Shown here: piece after piece, positions 6,677 through 16,400 of the stretch
Layout: each line of letters opens with the position of its first letter
Position numbering within the stretch: the stretch's first letter is position 1
Source of the DNA: Candidatus Avelusimicrobium stercoris
GTDB taxonomy: Bacteria; Elusimicrobiota; Elusimicrobia; Elusimicrobiales; Elusimicrobiaceae
Direction: 5' to 3'
NCBI GenBank assembly: GCA_002432025.1
Contig: DJFE01000021.1
Coordinates: 83,454-102,842 of the forward strand
Length of the DNA stretch: 19,389 nucleotides
Position numbers and translations under genes: made by a program
Notes under the pieces: model-generated
Databases searched by the model: none
Told to the model about the DNA's origin: nothing
The model's input: only the letters and a program-made list of their open reading frames with translations

Positions 6677-7114
6677 ATGGAAACTACCGTCATTTTACAA
6701 CTTATCGGTTTTACCGTTTGCTTTATTTTACTGTTCGTTTTTACGGCCAAGTACCGCGCGGCCTTGGCGCACGAAACGGACTTTGAACCGGCTGTGGAGG
6801 ATTTAACTGTTGTAACCGTGGCCCAGCCGCCCGCCTTTAAACCGCGTGCTTCGCTGCTTCAATCGTTGCAGGGTTCGTCCTCTTTGGACTTAGCGGATTT
6901 AAAGGAAAAAGTGAAAAGTTTGCATTACCGTTTGGAAGAACTCAAAATGGCGCAAGATAAATCTGCGGGTGATTTGGCAAAACAAATGGCCCGTATGGAA
7001 CAGCGTATGAGCACCTTTGAACAGGAATATGTAACCAAACTCCAACCCACTTTGTTAAGCCTGATTGAAGACTTGGAAAATATGAAAGTGGCGGAAGAAA
7101 AAACGCAAAAATAG
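6677..7114 (+). CDS. Membrane-anchored coiled-coil protein of unknown function
   Basis: This 145-residue protein has one N-terminal membrane helix (about residues 5-23), a Val/Pro-rich spacer (about 40-60) and then a long charged heptad-like helix (about 70-140: DLKEKVKSLHYRLEELK, MARMEQRMSTFEQEY and so on). It probably sits in the inner membrane with a cytoplasmic or periplasmic coiled coil; orientation is not clear. I do not recognise a family. It has its own -10 box and a terminator, so it is separated from the synthase operon. Confidence 0.75.
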   Translation: METTVILQLIGFTVCFILLFVFTAKYRAALAHETDFEPAVEDLTVVTVAQPPAFKPRASLLQSLQGSSSLDLADLKEKVKSLHYRLEELKMAQDKSAGDLAKQMARMEQRMSTFEQEYVTKLQPTLLSLIEDLENMKVAEEKTQK

Positions 7115-7139
7115 TTCCAAATTTGCTTTATCCTTACTT

Positions 7140-7171
7140 AAAACCGTCGCAAAACTTGCGGCGGTTTTAAT
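7140..7171 (+). terminator. Rho-independent terminator after the coiled-coil gene
   Basis: AAAACCGTCGC pairs with GCGGCGGTTTT (one T-G wobble) around a short AAAACTT loop, with T-rich sequence following. It isolates the upstream unit from the synthase operon. Confidence 0.8.
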
Positions 7172-7443
7172 ATTTTAAGCAAAAATATTTTGGTTTGGGA
7201 CTATTTAAAAACGCAAAATCAGCCTTAATTTTGCAAAAAATGCTCTCTTGATAAAAATGCGGTCTAGGACGGAGAACCTTCCAAAACCGGGCGCAAAGAG
7301 GTTAAATTCTGACAAAACGGATTAGATTTTGTCAATACTCTTGCGCAAAAAGACGGTTTAAAATTTGTTTTGCCTTGCTAAATTTCCTAAAATATATCTA
7401 TATACGTATGCCAAGGAAAGAGGATTTTACGTTAGGAGAACAA
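7172..7443 (+). promoter_or_regulatory. Upstream regulatory region of the synthase operon
   Basis: No gene is seen in this AT-rich stretch. It contains matched dyads: GCAAAAT-N8-ATTTTGC (7213-7234) and TGACAAAA-N9-TTTTGTCA (7310-7334), which share a CAAAA...TTTTG core 9-10 bp apart. An AT-only dyad, AATATTTT-N5-AAAATATT, begins just inside the terminator tail (7169-7189). Promoter candidates close to the gene are TTGCCT (7370-7375) with TATATC (7393-7398, 17-bp spacer), or TTGCTA (7375-7380) with TATATA (7399-7404, 18-bp spacer). Either gives a leader of about 35-40 nt including AGGAGA at 7434-7439. The dyads are candidate operators; the regulator is unknown. Confidence 0.5.
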
Positions 7444-10400
7444 ATGAAAAATAAAAACCTTGAACCTATCGCCATTGTTGGTATTGGGGCGATTATGCCC
7501 GGAGCGTTGAACAAAGACGAATTCTGGACAAACATTAAAGAAGGCAAATACTGCATTACCGAAATTCCCGCGTCGTACTGGGACTACCATCTCTTTTACA
7601 GTCCCGACCACAAAGCAGAAGACAAACTGTACTCCAAAATCGGCGGTTTTATTCCGCAAAGTTTCAAATTTAATTCCTTAAAATACCGTATTCCCCCGCA
7701 AATTGCCAAGCAAATGGACACGGTGCAACACCTGGCCATTGAAACCACCCGTATGGCCTTGGAAGATGCCGGATACGATAAAAAAGCCTATGACCATAAC
7801 CGCACCGCGGTAATTATTGGTAACTCTATGGGCGGTATGAAGAACGAAATGTCCAACACCCGCTTGAACCGTCCGTTCTTGTACGAAATTCTCAAAAATA
7901 CCTCCTCTTTCAAGTCGCTGGCCCCGGCCGACGCCCAGAAAATGCTGGACGAAATGGATGCGGGCGTGCGCGAAAAATTTTCCCCGATTAACGAAGACTC
8001 TATGCCGGGCGAACTGGCAAATGTTATTCCGGGCCGCGTAGCCAACGTGTTTGATTTGCACGGCACGAACTTTGCGGTGGACGCCGCTTGCGCCACCTCT
8101 TTGGCGGCTATTGACCAGGCCGTGAACGGCCTGCGTATGGGGAACTTTGATATGGCCGTAGCCGGCGGCGTGGACCAAATGATGTCGCCCTCCGCTTATA
8201 TTAAGTTCTGCAAAATCGGTGCCTTGTCCGAAGACGGCTCCTATCCCTTTGATGCCCGCGCAAACGGCTTTGTAATGGCCGAAGGCGCCGGTATGGTTAT
8301 TTTGAAACGCTTGTCCGACGCCGTGAAAGACGGCGACCGCGTGTATGCCGTTATCCGCGCCGTGGGGGCCTCCTCCGACGGTAAAGGCAAAGGCATTACC
8401 GCGCCGAACCCCAAGGGCCAAAAATTGGCTGTGGAAAAAGCGTTTGAACAGTTGGACTACACCCCCGGTGATGTAGGCCTGATTGAAGCGCACGGTACGG
8501 GTACCCGCGTAGGCGATGCTACCGAACTGGGCGCTTTGACCGAACTTTTTGCTCCGTATGCCAAACCGGGTACGATTGGCCTCGGCAGCGTAAAGAGCCA
8601 AATCGGCCACGCCAAAGCGGCGGCCGGTATCGCTTCTTTAATCAAAACGACGCTCGCCTTATATAATAAGGTGTTGCCGCCGTCTGTCAATTTCAAAACG
8701 CCCAACCCGATTGTGGATTGGACCACCTGCCCCTTCCGCGTAATTACGCAAACGGAAGAGTGGAGCACCAACAAAGTGCGCCGCGCCAACGTTTCCGCGT
8801 TCGGCTTTGGCGGCACGAACTTCCACGTGGCTATGGAAGAAATGAACGACGGCCTTTTGAAACAGGCCGAAGAAGCCACTCATCACACCGTTTCAACCCC
8901 CGTACAGGAGAAATCTACTATGAGCAGCAGTTACACCCTTCACGTTCCCGGTGAAAAAATCCAGAGCGACGTTTTAACTTTCTCCGCCGCCACCAAACAG
9001 GAACTTTTTAACGTGTTGGATAAAGCCGTTGTCGCTATCCAATACGATCCCACCTATTTGCCGAGCATTTCCTACAAGAACCATATGGCCAAACCCGGCA
9101 AATTTGCGGTAACCATTAACGTGGAAAACCCTGAAAAATTAAAAGAAAAAATTGAATTCTTCAAGAAGACCGCTTCCACCCAGGACGTGTGGGAAAAAGA
9201 ATCCTTGTACCTGCGTATGAAAGGCATTTATCCTTTCACTCCGACGGAAATCAAACCGAAAGTTTGCTTTATGTTCCCCGGCCAGGGTTCCCAGTATGTG
9301 GATATGATGAAGGACTTGGCTTCCAAATATAAAGTAGTGCAGGACACCTTTGATGAGGCCGACCGCTTGCTTTTGAACATTATCGGACAAAACCTGACGG
9401 ACACCTTGTGGAGCAAACCCGGCGAAACCAAAGAACAAATTGCCGTGCGCGAAGCCGCCATTAAAAAGACTGAAATGACCCAGCCCGCCGTACTTACGGC
9501 CGATATCGCTATGATGCGCCTGCTGTCCTCGTTCGGCATTAAGCCGGATGTGGTAATGGGCCACAGTTTGGGCGAATACGCCGCCGCCGTAGCCGCCGGG
9601 ATTTTTGATTTTGAAAACGGTTTGAAGGCTGTTTGCACCCGCGGTAAGGTAATGTCTGAAATTAAAGTAGAAGACAACGGTAAAATGGCCTCTATCGCGG
9701 CCCCCGTGGACCGTGTAGAACCCGAACTCGTGCGCATCAATGGTTATGTGGCCGTGGCGAACAAGAATTGCCCGACCCAGACCGTTATTGCGGGCGGCAG
9801 CAAAGCCGTGGATGATGCCATTAAGATGTTTACCGATATGGGTATTCAGGCGGTGCAAATCCCGGTTTCGCACGCCTTCCACTCCGCTATTGTGCGCCCG
9901 GCTATGCCGCAGTACCGCGCGTTTTTGGATACACTTACTTTCCACGCCCCCAAGATGCCGATTACGACCAACGTTACGGCGGAATTTTACCCGAGCGACC
10001 CCGAAAAAATCAAAGACCTTATGGTTACGCAGATTTCGCACTCTGTGGAGTGGATTAAACAACTCCAAACCACGTATGATTCCGGCGTGCGCTTGTTTGT
10101 AGAGTGCGGCCCGAAACGCGTGTTGTCTGCCTTGGCCTCTAACACCTTGGCTGACAAAAAAGATATCAAAGTGTTGGCCTCCAACCACCCCAAAAAGGGC
10201 GGTATTGTGGAATTTAACGACTTGTTTGCTAACTTAATTTCCTCTGGTATTCATTTGGATTGGACTGGTACTGATATGTACGGTGATAACCATACCTTTA
10301 ACCCTGCTTTTGTAAACTGGGTAACCGGCAATGCCACCCCGGTTGAAAAAACCGAAGGCACCACCGAAACCCCCAAAACCTGCGCGTGCAAAGTTTCCGC

Positions 10401-13400
10401 GCCCGCCGCGAACAACGGTAAAAAATCCGTTGTGATTAGCGGTATTGCTGCTGGCGGTCCCGGCAGCTGGGATAAAATCTTCCGCGAAGGCGTGCTGGAC
10501 GAAATTCTTTCCGGCCGCAATATGATTGAACCCGTCTCTGCGGAAATCCAGCAGAAACAAATTGATAAACACGTTGAATTTGTTATCAAATCCAAAGACG
10601 GCAACCACCGCTTTGAACGCTTGACCTCCCCGATGCAGGCCATTAAATTGGCGGCCAAGGGCGGCGCGTTTGACTTGGAAAAAGAATTTGGCCTGCCCGC
10701 CAAATGGGTCCGCTCTATGGACCGCAGTTTCCAACTGGCCATTGCCGCTGGTATCTTGGCCTTGAAGGACGCGGGTATCCCGTTGGTGCTTTATTACAAA
10801 CCCACCTCTACGGGCGGCTACTTGCCGGACCGCTGGGGTCTGCCGGCTGAAATGATTGACGAAACGGGTGTGATTTTCACCTCCGCTTTCCCGGTGGCCA
10901 ACAGTATGATGGGCGATCTCTCCAAACGTGTGGCCGGTTTGCTTAACAACAAAACCGCCAAAGAAGTCCGCGCGTTTTGCGATAAATTTGTTGCCCAAAT
11001 TTCCGACCCGGCCCTCAAAGCCGAAATTGAGGCTTGGTACAGAGATAACTTTAAAGATAAAGAAATTGAACCCGAAGCCTTTACCTCGGAATTTATTTTA
11101 AAGACTATTATCATTGCCCATTGCCATTTCTGCCAATGGATCCGCGCCCGCGGCCCGGCGACGGCTATGAGCGCCGCTTGCGCTTCCACCGCCCAGGCGA
11201 TTGCTGTGGCGCAGGACTGGATTAAACTCGGCCGCTGCAAACGCGTTATCGTCATCAGCGCCGACGACATTACCAATGATAATGTGTCCGAGTGGATTTT
11301 AACGGCCTTCTTGGCCTCCGGCGCCGCTACCACGGAAGCCGACGTTACCAAGGCCGCCTTGCCCTTTGACCGCCGCCGCAACGGTATGATTGTGGGTATG
11401 GGTGCGGTCTCCTTAGTAGTGGAAGACGAAGCCGAAGTAGCCAAACGCGGTATGAAACCGTTGGCTAAACTCTTGTCCACCGAAATCGCCAACAGCGGTT
11501 TCCACGTAACCCGCTTGGACGTGGGCCACGTTGCCCAGGTAATGAACCGCTTGGTAACCCACGCGGAACAGGAATATGGCTTGAACCGCTCCGACATTGC
11601 CAAACAGTTGGTGTTCATCTCTCACGAAACCTATACGCCTGCCCGCGGCGGTTCCGCCAGCGCCGAAGCGTATGCGCTTAAATCTACCTTTGGTAAGGAC
11701 GTCAGCAGTGTTATCGTCAGCAACACCAAGGGTTTCACCGGGCACTCTATGGGTGCCGGGTTGGAAGACGCCATCGCCGTGCGCTGCCTGAACACGGGTC
11801 TTGTGCCGCCGATTGCAAACTTTAAAGAAGCCGATCCCGAATTGGAAGGCATTACGCTTAGCAAAGGTGGACACTATAACTTTAAATACGCCTTGCGCTT
11901 AGCCGCCGGGTTTGGTTCCCAACTGGGTATGACGTTACTTGAAAAAGTGTGGCAAGAGGGCGAACCTCGTATCGCCGACGAAGCCAAACACGCGGCTTGG
12001 CTGAAAGCTATTTCCGGCCAGGAAGCCCCGGTGTTGGAAGTCGTGCAGAACACCTTGCGCATTAAAGACAATTATCGCCACGGCGTAAAACCCGCCTTGG
12101 TGATGGAAGGCTCTCAGGCGTTTGTGGATAAAGTGAACACGATTCACGCCCACGAAGCCAAAGCCGCGGCTCCTGCGACGCAGCCTGCGGTAGCCCAAGC
12201 GACGGTAACGCCCGCGCCTGTGGCCGCTCCGGCGGTCGCGTTGGACGAAGCCAGCGTAACCAAAGAAGTCGTCAAAATGGTTGGCGAAAAAACGGGTTAC
12301 CCCGAAGATATGTTGGATATTGACCTGGATATGGAAGCCGATCTCGGCATTGATACGGTGAAACAAGCCGAACTCTTTGCTGCGTTGCGTGAGCATTATG
12401 GCATTGCCCAGCAAGACGGTATCCAGTTAAAGGACTATCCGACGATTCGCCATTGCATTAAATTTGTGCTCGCTAACGTGGGCAAACCTGCGGCTGTGGT
12501 AGCCCCGGCTCCGGCTGTACAAGCCCCGGTCGCCGCTCCTGTGGCGCAAGCCGCTGTGGCTCCTGCCGCTAAACCTGCGGCCGCGTTGGACGAAGCCAGT
12601 GTAACCAAAGAAGTCGTCAAAATGGTTGGCGAAAAGACGGGTTACCCGGAAGATATGTTGGATATTGACCTAGATATGGAAGCCGATCTCGGCATTGATA
12701 CGGTGAAACAAGCCGAACTTTTTGCCGCGTTGCGCGAACATTATGGTATTGCCCAGCAAGACGGTATCCAGTTGAAGGACTATCCGACGATTCGCCATTG
12801 CATTAAATTTGTGCTCGCTAATGCGGGCAAACCTGCGGCTGTGGTAGCCCCGGCTCCGGCTGTACAAGCCCCGGTCGCCGCTCCTGTGGCGCAAGCCGCT
12901 GTGGCTCCTGCCGCTAAACCTGCGACCGCGTTGGACGAAGCCAGCGTAACCAAAGAAGTAGTGGGTATGGTGGCTGAAAAGACGGGTTATCCGGAAGATA
13001 TGTTGGATATTGACCTGGATATGGAAGCCGACCTCGGTATTGATACCGTGAAACAGGCTGAACTCTTTGCTTCCTTGCGCGAACACTATGGCATTGCCCA
13101 GCAAGACGGTATCCAGTTAAAAGACTATCCGACGATCCGCCATTGCATTAACTTTGTACTCGCTAACGCGGGTAAAGCCGCGGCCCCTGTGGCCGCTCCT
13201 GCGGTGGCCCAAGCGGCGGTAACGCCTGCCCCGGCTCCTGTACAGGCTCCGGCGGCGGTGGTAGCCCCTGTGGCTGCCGCTAAACCTGTGGCCGCGCTTG
13301 ATGAAGCGACGGTAACCAAAGAAGTTGTCAAAATGGTTGCTGAAAAGACGGGTTACCCCGAAGATATGTTAGACTTGGACTTGGATATGGAAGCCGACCT

Positions 13401-16400
13401 CGGTATTGATACCGTGAAACAGGCTGAACTCTTTGCCGCAATGCGCGAACACTATGGCATTGCCCAGCAAGACGGTATCCAGTTGAAGGACTATCCGACG
13501 ATCCGCCATTGCATCAAATTTGTGCTCGCAAATGCGGGCAAACCTGCGACTGCGGCCCCCGCTCCGGCGGCTGTTGCGGCTCAACCCGTAGTGGCCCCGG
13601 CTCCTGTGGCGCAGCCTACGGTTGCTCCTGCTCCGGCTGTACAGCCCGCTCCTGCCGCTAAACCTGCGGCCGCGCTTGATGAAGCGACGGTAACCAAAGA
13701 AATTGTTAAAATGGTCGCCGAAAAGACGGGTTACCCGGAAGATATGTTGGATTTGGACTTGGATATGGAAGCCGACCTCGGTATTGATACCGTGAAGCAG
13801 GCCGAACTCTTTGCCGCAATGCGCGAACACTATGGCATTGCCCAGCAGGAAGGTATCCAGTTGAAGGACTACCCGACAATCCGCCATTGCATTAACTTTG
13901 CCTTGGCTAATGCGGGTGGCAAGTCTGCGGCGGTAACCGCTCCGGCGGCAGATAAACCTGCTGTGCTCCCGCTTTCTACGGAAGAAAAACCCGTTGTAAC
14001 CGAACCGGCCAAAGCGGAAGTAAAACCCGCTGAAGCCCCGGCTGTGCAAGCGCCTGTGGCTCCCGCACCGAAACTTATTAAAAAGCCGGCCCACATCATT
14101 GCCGAACACATTGGTAAACCGCAGGAAGATGCGCTGATTACCAACCCGACGGCTCCGATTGAAAAGCATTTCTCTCTGGCAGAACGCCCCGAAAGAGAAG
14201 GTTATCAGGGCGAACATTGCCACGAAAAGAAATTGCGCTATGTTACCACGGTGGCCGATGCGCCGCTTACGGAACGCGAAAACAGACGCTTGTCCAAGGA
14301 CCGCACGGTGTTGTTGTTTGCCGATAATTCCCAACTGATTAAGGCGTATGCGGAAGAATTTAAAGAATTGGGCGTAAAATACCACGTATTTACCACGCTC
14401 AAAACCCGCAGCAAAAATACGACCATTGTAAATTGGGAATCGTACGAAGAAACCGAAGCGGCCTTGAAAGCCTACGAAGCCGAGGATCCGAACATCCAAG
14501 GTATCGTATATCTGTTGGGCGCTACGATTAAGAAATTTGATAAAAAAGCCAGCCCGCACGCCGAACTGACCAAATACGTAATGCCGCTGTTTATTGCGCT
14601 GCGCGTATTTGAAAAGGGCCTTACGAACCGCCAGGACGCCGATACGTTCTTTGCGGTGAATACCAAGATTGACGGTAACTTCGGCTACACGACCAAGGAT
14701 GAGTTTAACCCGATTGTGGGCGCGCTCACGGGCGGTACCACCTGCTACCGCAAAGACGTGTACGAACGCACGGGCGCCATTAGCAAATTAATGGACTTTG
14801 AACCCACCGCCACGCCGGACGAAATGGCCCAAAAGACGATGGACGAAGTGCTCCACGGCGATATGCGCCTGATGATTGGTACGAGAGACAACGTGCGCTC
14901 CACGATTCTCTCCTTGCCGACCCGCTTGGATAAGAGCGTCAAACACTTTGACCTCGCCGGTAAAACCATTATCTTCACGGGTTCCGGCCGCGGTATTGGT
15001 GCGATGCTTTCCCAAAAGATTGCCGCCCAATACCACAGCAAAATCATCGTCTTGGATATTATTGAAATTCAAGAAAAAACGCCGCTGTGGGCTTCTATGA
15101 ACGAAGCCGAACTGGCCGCGCTCAAAAAACAAATCTGGGAAGACCTCAAAGCCGATCCGACCAAAAAGGCTACCCCGGTAATGTTGGAACGCGCTTTCGG
15201 CCGTGTGAAGGATTCCATTACGCTCTATAACAACTTGCAGAAACTGCGCAACTTGGGTAGCGAAGTGGAATACTACCATTGCGACGTGATGAACTCCTCT
15301 ATGATGAAGGAAGTTTGCACCAAGATTAAAGCCAAAAACGGCCGCGTGGATGGGCTCATCCACTTTGCGGGCTTGGAACGCTCCAAACTGATTTACGATA
15401 AAGACCCGGCTGAATATTACCGTATCTTTGACGTAAAAGCCACGAGTTTTGCCACGTTCTTGGCTAACAACATTGTCCGCGACGACGGCTTCTTCGCCTT
15501 TGCCTCCTCTATTGCCGGTAAATACGGCAACTTGGGACAGAGCGACTACGCCAGCGCCAACGACTACTTGGCCAAATCTGCCTTGTCCTTGTCTAACCAA
15601 GGCTACCGCGCCATCAGCATTGCTATGAGTGCTTACAAAAATGTAGGTATGGGCGTGCGTGCCGGTGTGGAAACCTTCTTGCGCTCCAACGGTGTGGACT
15701 TTGTGGACCCCGAAGACGGTATGCAAATCTTCTTGGACGAAATCGTCTATGGACGCGTGCCGGAAATCGTGCTCACGGGTTCGTTGGGCCGCTTGGACTG
15801 GGACCATCAGTTAAAGTTTGAATGGGACGAAATCGGAGCCGCAGACAACGGCTCCGATGACTCCGCCAACGGCGGCAATACGCCCGCCGCTCCGGCGGCT
15901 GCCCCCAAAGCGGCGGCTCCGGCGGTAGATTCTGCCAAGGCTACGCACTTTTTGGGCGAAGTAAAATCGCTCCAAAAGGGTTCCGAAATCCATTTGGAAA
16001 AAGAATTTAACTTAAATTCCGACCCGTACTTGGCCGACCACGCCATTGAGGGCACGCCGTATGTGCCGGGCGTAATGGGCATTGAAACGTTTATGGAAAC
16101 GGCTACCGCGCTCACGGGCGAGGTCCCGCAGGGATTAAAGGATGTTCACTTCTACCTGCCGATTAAACTGTTAAGAAACCGCCCGCAAGCCGTGCGCGTA
16201 ATCGGTAAAGCCTCTGGTAATGAAGCCTCTATGGAAATTGAAAGCGACTTCATTAACAGCAAGGGCGTGAAGATGGGTAACACCCGCCGCCACTTTACCG
16301 CGCATACGCTGGGTTCCTTTGTTTCCACTTGGGACTCCGTAAAAGCCGAAGCGATGACGGGCCTCAACGCCCCGATGAGCGTAAGCAAAGAAGAAATTTA

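Noticed and set aside
7375..7443. Upstream TTG (7375) or ATG (7408) as the synthase start
   Set aside because: Neither has a ribosome site and both lie in the promoter-like region; the ATG at 7444 has AGGAGA correctly spaced and leads straight into the KS1 EPIAIVGIG strand.
10429..11973. KS2 as a chain-length factor
   Set aside because: The active-site Cys (C1246) and both His are present; chain-length factors normally lack the Cys.
12241..13920. Regular repeats as a possible CRISPR array
   Set aside because: The period is 345-378 bp and each unit translates in frame as an ACP domain.
13369..14559. Long minus-strand open frame opposite the ACP/KR region (396 codons), and similar ones at 9139-10188 and 14788-15807
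   Set aside because: They are antisense shadows of the synthase with low-complexity, Arg/Phe/His-rich translations, no recognisable motifs and no ribosome sites.
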